Assembly: GCF_011683955.1 (NCBI RefSeq)
Contig: NZ_JAAQPI010000010.1
Span: forward strand, 1 to 64,000
Direction: 5' to 3'
Length of the DNA stretch: 64,000 nt
Source of the DNA: Pseudomaricurvus alkylphenolicus
Lineage (GTDB): Bacteria; Pseudomonadota; Gammaproteobacteria; Pseudomonadales; Cellvibrionaceae
This document shows positions 17,360 through 26,513 of this stretch, piece by piece. How positions within the stretch are numbered: the stretch's first letter is position 1; each line of letters opens with the position of its first letter. The notes under the pieces are model-generated. The model saw only the letters and a program-made list of their open reading frames with translations, did no database searches and was not told where the DNA came from. The position numbers and the translations under genes are program-made.

Positions 17360-19510
17360 ATGAGTGTATTCAACTACGAAAAAGACAGCGACGGTATTGT
17401 CACGATTACCATGGACATGACCGGCCCGGTCAATGCCATGAACGCCGAGTACGCTGACGCCATGGGCAGCACCTTGGAAAAACTGGAAGCCGAATCCGGG
17501 CTGGCAGGTGTCGTTTTCTGCTCAGCCAAGGACACATTTTTCGCCGGTGGTGATATTAACGATCTGGTGAAAATCAGCGCGGATGCCGCTGAGGCGGTAT
17601 TCACACATGTGGAAACCTCCAAGCAATTCTTCCGACGTCTGGAGAAACTGCCGGTTCCAGTGGTCTCCGCCATCAAGGGCGCCGCGCTTGGTGGTGGCTA
17701 TGAGCTGTGCCTGGCCTGTAACTACCGTGTCGCTCTGGATGATAAACCCGTGCTGGTGGGGCTGCCTGAGGTGGGCTTGGGGCTATTGCCAGGTGCGGGT
17801 GGTGTTGTTCGTCTGATCAATCTGTTGGGTTTCGAAAAGGCCTTGCCGTACCTGATGGAAGGTAAAAAAGTCACTGCAAAGAAGGCACTGGCGCAAGGTC
17901 TGATCGATGAGACGGTTGTCAGTGTGGACAAGCTGCTGCCGCGAGCCAAGGCTTGGATACTCGAAAACAAAAACGACGAAGCTGCGTTCACCCAGCCCTG
18001 GGATCAAAAAGGCTTCAAAATTCCCGGTGGTAACAGCAAGAACCCTCGGGTCTCCCAGGCGGTAATGATGGCGCCACAGGTACTGATGCAGAAAACCCGT
18101 GGCTTGCTGCCGGCTCCCCAGCGTATTCTTGAGACCGCCTACGAGGCCATCACCGTCGACTTTGATAGCGCATTGCGCATTGAATCTCGCAATTTTGCCC
18201 GCCTGGCCACTAGCGACATAGCCAAGAACATGATGACAGCGTTCTTCTTTCAGATGAACCGGGTCAACAATGGTGCGAGTCGCCCCGAGGGCGTGGCTAA
18301 AAATCCCACCAGAAAAGTCGGGGTCATTGGTGCCGGCATGATGGGGCAGGGCATTGCCAACGTCTCGGCCATGGCGGGCATTGAGGTGGTGTTAAAAGAT
18401 GTTTCTCTACAGGCGGCCGAGAAGGGCAAAGCCTATACCGCCGCACTGCTGGACAAAGCCATTGCCCGCGGCCGCGCGGACGAAGCAAAAAAGGACGCGG
18501 TACTTGGCCTGATCAAGGCAACCGACAAGGACGCGGACCTGGAGGGTTGTGACCTGGTGATTGAAGCCGTGTTCGAAGACATGGATCTGAAAAACAAGAT
18601 CACCAGCAACACTGAAAACTGTCTGGTTGAGGGCGGCGTCTGGGGCACCAATACCTCGACCTTGCCGATCACTCAATTGGCCCAGGCCAGCACCAGGCCA
18701 CAGAACTTTATTGGTATCCATTTTTTCTCCCCGGTTGAAAAGATGCCGCTGGTGGAGATTATCTGCGGTGACAACACTAGCGATGATACCCTGGCGAAGG
18801 CGTTTGACTATGTGCAGCAAATCCGCAAAGTGCCGATCGTGGTTAACGACAGCCTGGGGTTCTTTACTTCCCGTACCTTCGGTCAGCAGCTGATGGAGTC
18901 GGCACAGATGATCGCCGAGGGCATCCACCCGGTTCGTATCGACAATCTGGGCAAGGCCATTGGCATGCCTGTTGGGCCTGTCACTGTCAACGATGAGGTC
19001 AGCCTGCAGTTGGGTGTCAGGATCAAGGATGCGCAGGTGGCACAGGGGCTGGTATCGGTGGAAGACGATAACCGGCCGATGGCAACCAAATTGCTCGACA
19101 CTCTGGTGAAGGAGCTTAACCGCGGTGGACGTTACCACGGCGATGGTGGCTACTACGACTACTCCAAAGACGGAAAAACCATCTGGCCGAAACTGCTTGA
19201 ACTCTACTATAAGCCGGAACTCGATATCAGCGACGAAGACATCAAGGATCGCCTGTTGTTCAGCAGCGTGATTGAAAGCCTGCGATGCCTGCAAGAAGGC
19301 GTATTGCGCTCAGTTGCCGATGGCAATGTGGGGTCTCTACTAGGTATTGGTGCGCCGGCTTGGACAGGTGGTTACCTTCAATTTGTTAACACCTATGGTC
19401 TGCAGAAATTTATTGACCGCTGTGACGAACTGGCAGACAAGTACGGAGAGCGCTACAGGGCACCGTCTATCGTTGCCGAGAAGTTGGCGGCTGGCGAGTT
19501 GTTCGAATAA
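17360..19510 (+). CDS. Enoyl-CoA hydratase/3-hydroxyacyl-CoA dehydrogenase, FadB/FadJ-like
   Basis: 716 residues. The N-terminal crotonase domain has Glu115 (ALGGGYELCLA) and Glu137 (LPEVGLGLLPG), the two hydratase glutamates. The NAD domain begins at about 319 with GVIGAGMMGQGIA, followed by the dehydrogenase catalytic region (GIHFFSPVEKMPLVEI, with the His) and C-terminal helical repeats. I use the ATG at 17360; a longer in-frame start at 17267 would lie inside the thiolase gene. The paired thiolase makes the full (S)-specific beta-oxidation core. A strong hairpin follows the stop. Confidence 0.95.
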   Translation: MSVFNYEKDSDGIVTITMDMTGPVNAMNAEYADAMGSTLEKLEAESGLAGVVFCSAKDTFFAGGDINDLVKISADAAEAVFTHVETSKQFFRRLEKLPVPVVSAIKGAALGGGYELCLACNYRVALDDKPVLVGLPEVGLGLLPGAGGVVRLINLLGFEKALPYLMEGKKVTAKKALAQGLIDETVVSVDKLLPRAKAWILENKNDEAAFTQPWDQKGFKIPGGNSKNPRVSQAVMMAPQVLMQKTRGLLPAPQRILETAYEAITVDFDSALRIESRNFARLATSDIAKNMMTAFFFQMNRVNNGASRPEGVAKNPTRKVGVIGAGMMGQGIANVSAMAGIEVVLKDVSLQAAEKGKAYTAALLDKAIARGRADEAKKDAVLGLIKATDKDADLEGCDLVIEAVFEDMDLKNKITSNTENCLVEGGVWGTNTSTLPITQLAQASTRPQNFIGIHFFSPVEKMPLVEIICGDNTSDDTLAKAFDYVQQIRKVPIVVNDSLGFFTSRTFGQQLMESAQMIAEGIHPVRIDNLGKAIGMPVGPVTVNDEVSLQLGVRIKDAQVAQGLVSVEDDNRPMATKLLDTLVKELNRGGRYHGDGGYYDYSKDGKTIWPKLLELYYKPELDISDEDIKDRLLFSSVIESLRCLQEGVLRSVADGNVGSLLGIGAPAWTGGYLQFVNTYGLQKFIDRCDELADKYGERYRAPSIVAEKLAAGELFE

Positions 19511-19521
19511 AACGATGGGGA

Positions 19522-19545
19522 CGGAGGTGACAGCTTCCACCTCCG
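19522..19545. terminator. Bidirectional hairpin between convergent genes
   Basis: Perfect 8-bp inverted repeat CGGAGGTG / CACCTCCG with an 8-base loop, between the FadB-like stop (19510) and the end of the opposing crotonase gene (19563). ATTTTT follows the stem on the plus strand after about 13 bases, so termination is plausible but not textbook. Confidence 0.5.
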
Positions 19546-19562
19546 ATCTGTTAGGAGATTTT

Positions 19563-20462
19563 TCAATCCCGCTCATACCCCCGCGGCTGCCACCAGGGGA
19601 AAAAGTCAGGCATATCACTGGAGACTTTATCCGGATACTGGGCGGGGCGTTTCTCCAAAAAACTGGCGATACCTTCCCGGGCATCCGCCGACTTTGAACG
19701 GCTGAAGATGCCGCGGCTGTCAATCTGGTGCCCTTCCATGGGATGGTCCGCGGTGGGTACCCGCCACAGCATATGACGCGTCAGTGCTACCGACACGGGA
19801 GCGGTATTGTCGGCGATTTCGCGGGCCAGCTCGTAAGCGGCATCCAGCAGCTGGTCCGGCGCATGTATCGATCGAACCAGACCGCCGCGCAGGGCCTCGT
19901 CGGCACCGAAGATGCGGCCGGTCATACACCATTCCAATGCCTGGGCGCGACCAACGATTTGCGGCAGGAACCAGGAGCAGGCCGATTCCGGCACGATACC
20001 GCGGCGGGCGAACAGATAGCCGTATTTGGAGTGCTCGCTGGCCAGGCGCATATCCATGGCCACGATCATGGATGCCCCAAAGCCCACGGCGGCACCGTTG
20101 ATCGCGCCGATAACGGGCTTCAGACAATCAAAAATACGCAGCGTCACCAAACCGCCAAAATCACGAACGGAGGCATGGTTGTAATTGACGCTGCCGTCGG
20201 GGTTGCGCGGAATAGTCTCACTGGCAAAGGGATTGTTGCCATCCTCGGGCGCCAAGTCCGCACCGGCACAGAAGGCCTTGCCCGCACCAGTCACCACCAC
20301 CGCCCGCACGTCGTCATCGGCATCGACCAGATCAAAGGCCTGCACTAACTCTTCGAGCATCTCTCCCGTCAGTGCGTTCATCTTCTCCGGGCGAGCCAGG
20401 GTGATGGTGGCGATAGCGTTTTCCACCGAATATTGGATATTTTGAAACTGATGTGTGTTCAT
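19563..20462 (-). CDS. Enoyl-CoA hydratase/isomerase family protein
   Basis: 300 residues, crotonase fold. Oxyanion-hole segments CAGADL and GAAVGFGAS are present. Of the two hydratase glutamates, the first position is Ser131 (GFGAS where GGGE is usual), while the second is kept as Glu159 in RRGIVPESA. It may therefore be an isomerase or other crotonase activity rather than a standard hydratase. I start at the ATG at 20462 (MNTHQFQNI), dropping a 21-residue extension that overlaps the upstream gene. It is cotranscribed with the acyl-CoA dehydrogenase at 20522. Confidence 0.9.
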   Translation of the reverse strand: MNTHQFQNIQYSVENAIATITLARPEKMNALTGEMLEELVQAFDLVDADDDVRAVVVTGAGKAFCAGADLAPEDGNNPFASETIPRNPDGSVNYNHASVRDFGGLVTLRIFDCLKPVIGAINGAAVGFGASMIVAMDMRLASEHSKYGYLFARRGIVPESACSWFLPQIVGRAQALEWCMTGRIFGADEALRGGLVRSIHAPDQLLDAAYELAREIADNTAPVSVALTRHMLWRVPTADHPMEGHQIDSRGIFSRSKSADAREGIASFLEKRPAQYPDKVSSDMPDFFPWWQPRGYERD

Positions 20463-20521
20463 ATCTGTTTTTCCGTAGGGCGAACTCTTGTAATGAGATT
20501 GCCGTACAACGAATATTTTTG

Positions 20522-21694
20522 TCAAACACCATACTGGCGCGAGGCCAGGTCACGCATAATTTCTTCCGAGCCGCCACCGATGGCCTGCACACGCACTTCG
20601 CGATAGATGCGTTCTACGCGGTTGTCGCGCAGGTAGCTGGCGCCGCCAAGAATCTGGCTGGCCTCACGGGCGCAGAATTCCATGGTCTGGCTGCACTGTA
20701 CCTTGAGTAGGGCGAGATCACCGGCGTTGACACTGCCCTCATTAATTTCGCGAGTACAGTGCTGGATCATCGCCTGACAGGCGTTGATTTGCTGCTTCAT
20801 TTCAGCAATCTTGTGGCGAATCACCTGGTGATCAGCCAGGCGCTTGCCGAAGGTGCGGCGTTCCTGGGCCCAGTTAACGGCCTCCTCCAGACACACGCGG
20901 GAATAGGCTTCCATCTGCACAATCATACCGAGGCGTTCGCTGTTAAAGTTGTTCATGATTACCTTGAAACCTTCGCCCTCCGCACCAATCAGGTTGCCGA
21001 CCGGGACCTTGACGTTGTCAAAGTAAATCGTGGCGGTATCGGAGCACCACCAGCCCTGTTTGCGATCCAGTGCAGTGCGGGATACGCCCTCCAGATCCAT
21101 GGGAATCAAAAGCATGGAAACACCAGCCGGGCCTTCACCGCCGGTACGCACCGCGGTGGAGGTCCAGTTGGCGTTCATGCCGCCGGAGATAAAGGTCTTG
21201 GAACCGTTAACGATATAGTAATCGCCCTCGCGTCGCGCGGTGGTTTGCAGGCTGGCGACGTCGGAACCGCCACTGGGTTCAGTGATGCCCAGAGAGATGC
21301 GTTTGCTGCCGCTCAAGACCGCCGGCACAACGTCATTGCGGATGGCGTCACTGGCAAAGTTGGCCACCGGTGGCAGTCCGATGCCATGCACCAGCAGAGT
21401 GGGAAAGATTCCGCCCACCCCCGGGCGTGACAGCTCCTCGGTCATGATATTGGCGTACCAGCTGTCGATACCTTCACTGATGCCGCCGTATTCTTCCGCA
21501 TACCCCAGGCCGAGGATGCCCACTTCCGCCGCCTTGGGCCAGAGATCATCCGGGATCTTGCCGGCTTCGTCCCACTCGGCGGCAAAGGGCAAAACCTCGC
21601 GTTCGACAAAGCGGCGTATCTGGGAGCGCCACTCTTCGTGCTCGGCGGTCAGGTAGGGGTTGGATAAACGGGCGCTGTCAAAATCCAGTGCCAT
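20522..21694 (-). CDS. Acyl-CoA dehydrogenase
   Basis: 390 residues, FAD-dependent; it makes the trans-2-enoyl-CoA. Domain order: N-terminal helices, beta-domain with SLGITEPSGGSDVASLQT and FISGGMNA, then C-terminal helical domain with RRTFGKRLADHQVIRHK and the terminal QAIGGGSEEIMRDL. ESACRE-type Asp/Glu placement of the base cannot be fixed by eye. It is the first gene of a minus-strand pair with the crotonase. The 145 bases to the divergent AraC gene at 21840 must hold both promoters. Confidence 0.93.
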   Translation of the reverse strand: MALDFDSARLSNPYLTAEHEEWRSQIRRFVEREVLPFAAEWDEAGKIPDDLWPKAAEVGILGLGYAEEYGGISEGIDSWYANIMTEELSRPGVGGIFPTLLVHGIGLPPVANFASDAIRNDVVPAVLSGSKRISLGITEPSGGSDVASLQTTARREGDYYIVNGSKTFISGGMNANWTSTAVRTGGEGPAGVSMLLIPMDLEGVSRTALDRKQGWWCSDTATIYFDNVKVPVGNLIGAEGEGFKVIMNNFNSERLGMIVQMEAYSRVCLEEAVNWAQERRTFGKRLADHQVIRHKIAEMKQQINACQAMIQHCTREINEGSVNAGDLALLKVQCSQTMEFCAREASQILGGASYLRDNRVERIYREVRVQAIGGGSEEIMRDLASRQYGV

Positions 21695-21839
21695 GTCTGA
21701 TTCTCCTGCGATTGAAGATATTGGTTGGATTCTAGTGAAATTCCTGGTTTCAACATTGGATATTACGCAGTCATAGCTAGAAAGTGCGCAGATTTCTGGG
21801 TAGGATGGCCTCTAGACTCAAGAAGAGGCCAGAACCACC

Positions 21840-22847
21840 GTGAGTGTCGTCTATGCCGGTTCTCTGAACATTCTGGACAAATTATGCGGTGCGCTGGGAT
21901 TGTCATTTGAAACACTGGCGCACAGGGCGGGTATCGACATCGGCTTGCTCAACCTGCCGGACGCAAGCCTGCCGGCGGAAAAGTACATTCGCCTGCACGA
22001 AGAAATACAACGGCAATCGGGCAATGACGATTTTGGTTTACTGAGCGGGCGTATTGGTTATATGGAGAACTTCCATATCTATATGTCGGTGGCCTCCGCC
22101 AGTGACACCTTTCGCGAATGGATTAACCTGCTGCCTGACATGGTTCCCGGTTTGGGTGATCTGGTAAAGATCGAGGTGAAACGCAAGGGTGACTACCTGA
22201 TTCTGGAATTTCACGTCGACAAGCCCGCCAGCCTGAAGCGCTGTTTGATCACCGACAGTCTACTGGCGTCCACGGCGATGTTGATGGACGGTTTCTGTAT
22301 GTTGCCCGTGAGGCCGGTGAAGGTGAATTTCACCTGCGCCCGGCCCGACGATACCAACATGCTCAACGACGTTTTTCGCGCGCCGTTATATTTCAAGCAG
22401 CCGGTCAGTGCGATCTATTATCACAAGAGTATTCTGGAACTGCCACAGCTGCACGTCTCCACGTCTCTGTATGACAATGTCAAGGAAGAGTTGGATGAGT
22501 TCCTGCGTCATTCAACCTGGGAGGCCGACGCCTTCACGGCAAACCTGTATTCCGTGATTCGACGCCAGTTACCCAGAGGCCAGTGTACGGTAAGCAGTGT
22601 CGCCGAGAAGTTGAATATGTCGAGCCGTACCCTGCAGGTGCGTTTGCAGGAGCGGGGTGCGCAGTTCCGTTTCTTCCTGCAGCAGGTGAAATCCACACTG
22701 GCGAAAAAGTACCTGCGGGACAGGAGTGTCAGTGTCATTGATATTGCATTGATGCTTGGCTATCGCGATCCCACATCTTTCTCTACCGCGTTCAAGACCT
22801 GGCATGGCTGCACGCCCAGCGAATACCGTAGAGACACGGCGGGCTGA
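21840..22847 (+). CDS. AraC regulator with Arabinose_bd-type N-domain
   Basis: 335 residues; the GTG start follows an AGAAGAGG ribosome site. The N-domain resembles that of the 14968 and 53236 regulators in layout (for example FRAPLYFKQPVSAIYYHKS) but is more distant. The C-terminal HTH has SVIDIALMLGYRDPTSFSTA and ends in GCTPSEYRRD. It is divergent from the acyl-CoA dehydrogenase/crotonase pair and the natural candidate to regulate it. Confidence 0.9.
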   Translation: MSVVYAGSLNILDKLCGALGLSFETLAHRAGIDIGLLNLPDASLPAEKYIRLHEEIQRQSGNDDFGLLSGRIGYMENFHIYMSVASASDTFREWINLLPDMVPGLGDLVKIEVKRKGDYLILEFHVDKPASLKRCLITDSLLASTAMLMDGFCMLPVRPVKVNFTCARPDDTNMLNDVFRAPLYFKQPVSAIYYHKSILELPQLHVSTSLYDNVKEELDEFLRHSTWEADAFTANLYSVIRRQLPRGQCTVSSVAEKLNMSSRTLQVRLQERGAQFRFFLQQVKSTLAKKYLRDRSVSVIDIALMLGYRDPTSFSTAFKTWHGCTPSEYRRDTAG

Positions 22848-22939
22848 GCGGCCGCTCCGATGCTCGGCCTGTCTATATGCTTGTAGGCACTAAGGTTGTA
22901 ATGTATAAACAAACGAACTCCAGTGTTTTTTGATGATGA

Positions 22940-24034
22940 GTGCCCATGCCCTCCGACAGAAATAAACCGGACCTGCGCCCGGCAATCGCCGGTGATGTAG
23001 AGAGTTTCAGTGATAAGGAATCACTGGAATCGCTGATGCGCGCGGAGCATCCATCTCCCGGTGCCGAAGACGCGGTTGCCATCAACGCAGAGGCTTCGCT
23101 GATCGCCGATGGCACCGCACTGCAGTACTCACTGAATCCGTCGCTGTGGGAAGGGGGCATTGAAATCTATCGCCCTTTTCCGGGAATATCCGTAGTCACC
23201 TGGAAGTTCACTCCCAAGGATCTGGAAACCGTGCGTCAACTGGCCCGCAGTATAGTCCCCAAATACGATGATATCGTGGTGCGACTTTTTCACACCGGTG
23301 ATGTCAGCTATCGGTTTGGTCGCCAGATTCTTCACAGCACTGAATCCGTGGGATTGGTTTCCTACAAACCCGATGCCGGCGACTTCGAGCAGCAGTGGCA
23401 GGAAGACCAGCAAGTGTGCGTAACCCATATCAATATCACGGAAGAGGGTGAGCGGGAGGTGTGGCACCGATTGGGTATTATGCCGCCCGCACTGTTTCAA
23501 AAGCTCAGAACTGCGGACACCACAGAAGACCGAGTCTATGAGTTACCCAATACGGAGCTGTTCAAGCACTTGTCCTTCGCACTGGTGAATTTGCCCAGTT
23601 CAGGGGTCGCACATACCATGATGCTGAGGCTGAAGGTGGGTGAACTTTTCTGTCTGCTGGGGGAGGAAACCATAGCTGCCAACGGGCACTGCGGCCGCGG
23701 GGATCTGCCCTTTGCGGAGATCAAAAAACTGTCTCAGGCACGCACGATCCTGGAAGAGGCGACCGGTACCATGCCGTCGATCGCCGAGTTGAGCGCGATG
23801 GTGGGTTTAAATCGTCGCAAATTGACGGAAGGATTTAAACAGGCTTTTGGTGAGACCGTAGCGGTCTATGCGCTGGAAGTGCGTATGAGAAAGGGGTACC
23901 AGCTCCTCAACGAAACTCAACTGTCCGTGCAGGAAATTGCAGAATACTGTGGTTACGGACATCCGCACAATTTTACCATTGCCTTTCAGCGTCGATTTGG
24001 TTGTAGCCCTTCTCAGATCAGGCAGCAGAAGTAA
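22940..24034 (+). CDS. AraC-family regulator (locus 2)
   Basis: 364 residues. The C-terminal HTH pair is visible (SIAELSAMVGLNRRKLTEGF; SVQEIAEYCGYGHPHNFTIA), ending FQRRFGCSP. The first ~80 residues are hydrophilic with no known motif. It lies upstream of, and codirectional with, the second TonB receptor, as in locus 1; the HTH regions of the two regulators are related. GTG 22940 and ATG 22946 are possible starts. Direct repeats and a conserved 68-bp block in the next intergenic region are candidate binding sites. Confidence 0.9.
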   Translation: MPMPSDRNKPDLRPAIAGDVESFSDKESLESLMRAEHPSPGAEDAVAINAEASLIADGTALQYSLNPSLWEGGIEIYRPFPGISVVTWKFTPKDLETVRQLARSIVPKYDDIVVRLFHTGDVSYRFGRQILHSTESVGLVSYKPDAGDFEQQWQEDQQVCVTHINITEEGEREVWHRLGIMPPALFQKLRTADTTEDRVYELPNTELFKHLSFALVNLPSSGVAHTMMLRLKVGELFCLLGEETIAANGHCGRGDLPFAEIKKLSQARTILEEATGTMPSIAELSAMVGLNRRKLTEGFKQAFGETVAVYALEVRMRKGYQLLNETQLSVQEIAEYCGYGHPHNFTIAFQRRFGCSPSQIRQQK

Positions 24035-24047
24035 GCTTAATATCCCG

Positions 24048-24076
24048 ATAGGGAATGGCTTATGCCTATAGGGAAT
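24048..24076 (+). promoter_or_regulatory. Direct repeats, candidate AraC-type operator
   Basis: ATAGGGAAT occurs at 24048-24056 and again at 24068-24076, exactly 20 bases apart (two helical turns). AraC proteins bind such tandem half-sites. It lies just after the regulator stop and about 200 bases before the receptor start, so it may be autoregulatory or act from a distance. Confidence 0.35.
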
Positions 24077-24161
24077 ATCCAGAGGTCATTCATATTTAAT
24101 CTTTCCGGTAGCCATGATCTACCCGGATCAAAGCTCAAAAACATCGTTCCTCATCAAAAAA

Positions 24162-24229
24162 GTGTCACTATCATAGATTCGATCACGCGGTCAGAGTGTG
24201 TTTGAGTTGAGAGCCTGTCATATTTTCTC
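24162..24229 (+). promoter_or_regulatory. Conserved 68-bp promoter block of locus 2
   Basis: Begins GTGTCACTATCA and ends CTGTCATATTTTCTC, with CAGAGTGT in the middle. An orphan copy at 37552-37619 has the same length and about two-thirds identity, concentrated in those three sub-blocks and preceded by the same A-run. It ends 43 bases before the TonB receptor ATG. Likely an operator/promoter array. Confidence 0.5.
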
Positions 24230-24272
24230 CCATAGACGCTGACAACCGAATCTATCCGAGGAGAGCTTGATA

Positions 24273-26492
24273 ATGATAAAGACAATACGCTGTTGCGCCC
24301 CGTTTGTTCTGCTGCCCCTGGCCATGGGGGTCGCCCAGGCCCAGGCTTCAGAGCCCGAAGAGGAGTTTCTGCTTGAGGAAATAATCATTACTGCCACTCG
24401 CCGAGCGGAAGGCACGTCGATTATGGACACCGGCCTCAGTGTTGACGCCATGACGGGGACAGAGCTGGAAGCCAAAGGATATACCTCGATTATGGAGGCT
24501 CTATCCAGCAGCCCTGGGGTCTCCGTGGCAGAAAATGTCAACGTCGGCCCGGCGATTCAGATCCGCGGTGTATCAGCTATCGTGGGGGCGGCGGTGGTCG
24601 GCTACTACCTTGACGATCTGCCCTATACCCGTATTACCGGCAACGTTGCGCCGGACCTGAACCCCTATGACCTCAATCGTGTTGAAGTGCTGCGAGGGCC
24701 GCAAGGTACCCTGTTCGGTGTGGGTGCACAGGGTGGGGTGGTGCGAGTCATCACCCAGGATCCCGTCATGAATGAATTTTCCGGCAAGGTCACGGCCGGC
24801 TATGCCACCACGGGCGGTGGCGATGACAGCAACAAACTCCAGGGAGCTATCAATATTCCGTTGATAGAGGATACGCTGGCCATGAGAGTGGTGGCGGCAC
24901 AAGTCAACGATGGCGGCTATATCGATCTGACAGCAAGCGGCGAAGACAATTACAATGAAACAGAAGATACCTCTTTGCGTGTCAAGCTGCTGTGGACGCC
25001 CACCGAAGAGTTGTCGGTGGTGGCTTCCTACTGGAGTTCAGAGCGTGAAGGCCACCAGAATTTTGCCGACGACAATCACCAGGCTGTCTATACGCTGACG
25101 AACTTCGATACTCTTTTTGATCTGGCGCTGGGGCCGGCGCTGTTGCCCGGCTATACGCCAATGTTAGGCGTGTCGGAATTTGCCCAGGTCGCTGGCAGCG
25201 AGCTGTTAAAGGCTGAAACCAGCAATGACCTCTATGGGTTGAAGATAGAGTATGTGACCGATACCTACACCTTCCTCAGTACTACCAGTTACCTTGAAGG
25301 CAGCAACCTTTCCGGCACAATATTCGATCTTCCGGGACTGGGCAGCGTTGCTTCACTGGTGGAATATCCCAAATTGGACACCTTTGCGCAGGAGTTCAAG
25401 CTTTCTTCCAGCAACGGAGGTTCCTGGAACTGGACCCTGGGCACGGTGTATCTGGATATGGAAAATCAGGACCAAACCACGACCTCGTTTGCGGCGGAGA
25501 ACCCCGCCAATTGGGTAGTCATCGGACCACTGCTCAGTCTGGCTCCGGAGGTGGTCAGCCCGTCAACGACCACCGATTCGAAGTCGTGGGCGGTATTTGG
25601 GGAGACCATCCACCAGATTGGCGAGCAATGGGAGCTGACCGTCGGGCTGCGCTACTACGAAGATGATCGCGATCAGAGTGGAGCCGAATCCAGCAGTTTT
25701 GATAAGGTCACCGGGCGAATTAACCTGACCTGGACTCCGACGCAGGACTCCCTCTATTACGCCAACATCGCAACGGGGTTCCGTTCCGGTGCCCTGAATG
25801 TTGAAACCCTGATCGCCGCGGCCGCCACTCAAACACAGCCCATCAACGTTCCCTCATCTATTGATCCAGATGAGGTGATCAGCTATGAAATTGGCGGCAA
25901 GTGGACGTTGCTCGATGGGCATCTGCAGCTGGAGACGGTGGCCTATTATCTCGAGTGGGATGATATTCAAACCCTGCTGTACGGAGTCATAAACAACTCA
26001 CTGGAAGGTTGGGCTGAGAATGCCAACAGTGCCGCAGGCGCCGGTTTTGAATTTGTTGCTACCTATCAATATGGTGGATTGAACTTGTCCGCTTCGGGCA
26101 ACTGGAATGGCATAGAGTACGAGGGTGATCTGCCGAGTGCCGGTATCAGTGACGGCGACGCCATGATGAATGTGCCCGAGCTGACCTGGAACGCTGCCGC
26201 CACTTACACTTGGCCGCTCGGCGAACTTACTGGCATGGCTTTTCTCAGCGCAACCTATACCGACGAGCGTTCCGATTATGGGCCAGGGATGTCCTACACC
26301 ACGGAAGACTTTACCGTGCTCAATGCCCGTATCGGGGTGGAGAGCCAGCAGTGGTCAGTGTTCTTAACCGGCTCCAATATTACCGACGAAAATCCGGAAG
26401 TCTCGCAGCTGGCAATACTGGCAAGCCTGGGGGCTGATCCCGTGCGCATGCGGCCTGCCACCTATGGTGTTGAGTTTAATTACAAGTTCTGA
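24273..26492 (+). CDS. TonB-dependent outer-membrane receptor (locus 2)
   Basis: 739 residues with signal peptide (cleavage near AQAQA/SEP), TonB box EEIIITA, plug motifs VLRGPQGTLFGVGAQGG and VRVITQDP, and a C-terminal Phe (EFNYKF). It is a close paralogue of the locus 1 receptor along its whole length; differences lie mainly in the extracellular loops (for instance around residues 270-310), as expected if ligands differ. I use ATG 24273 behind GAGGAGAG rather than TTG 24267. The ligase follows after only 21 bases with no terminator. Confidence 0.95.
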   Translation: MIKTIRCCAPFVLLPLAMGVAQAQASEPEEEFLLEEIIITATRRAEGTSIMDTGLSVDAMTGTELEAKGYTSIMEALSSSPGVSVAENVNVGPAIQIRGVSAIVGAAVVGYYLDDLPYTRITGNVAPDLNPYDLNRVEVLRGPQGTLFGVGAQGGVVRVITQDPVMNEFSGKVTAGYATTGGGDDSNKLQGAINIPLIEDTLAMRVVAAQVNDGGYIDLTASGEDNYNETEDTSLRVKLLWTPTEELSVVASYWSSEREGHQNFADDNHQAVYTLTNFDTLFDLALGPALLPGYTPMLGVSEFAQVAGSELLKAETSNDLYGLKIEYVTDTYTFLSTTSYLEGSNLSGTIFDLPGLGSVASLVEYPKLDTFAQEFKLSSSNGGSWNWTLGTVYLDMENQDQTTTSFAAENPANWVVIGPLLSLAPEVVSPSTTTDSKSWAVFGETIHQIGEQWELTVGLRYYEDDRDQSGAESSSFDKVTGRINLTWTPTQDSLYYANIATGFRSGALNVETLIAAAATQTQPINVPSSIDPDEVISYEIGGKWTLLDGHLQLETVAYYLEWDDIQTLLYGVINNSLEGWAENANSAAGAGFEFVATYQYGGLNLSASGNWNGIEYEGDLPSAGISDGDAMMNVPELTWNAAATYTWPLGELTGMAFLSATYTDERSDYGPGMSYTTEDFTVLNARIGVESQQWSVFLTGSNITDENPEVSQLAILASLGADPVRMRPATYGVEFNYKF

Positions 26493-26513
26493 GTGCGACA
26501 AAAGAGAATCACT

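Noticed and set aside
18407-19294. 295-codon minus-strand frame inside the FadB-like gene
   Set aside because: Antisense shadow of a well-supported gene; low-complexity His/Gln-rich translation without family motifs.
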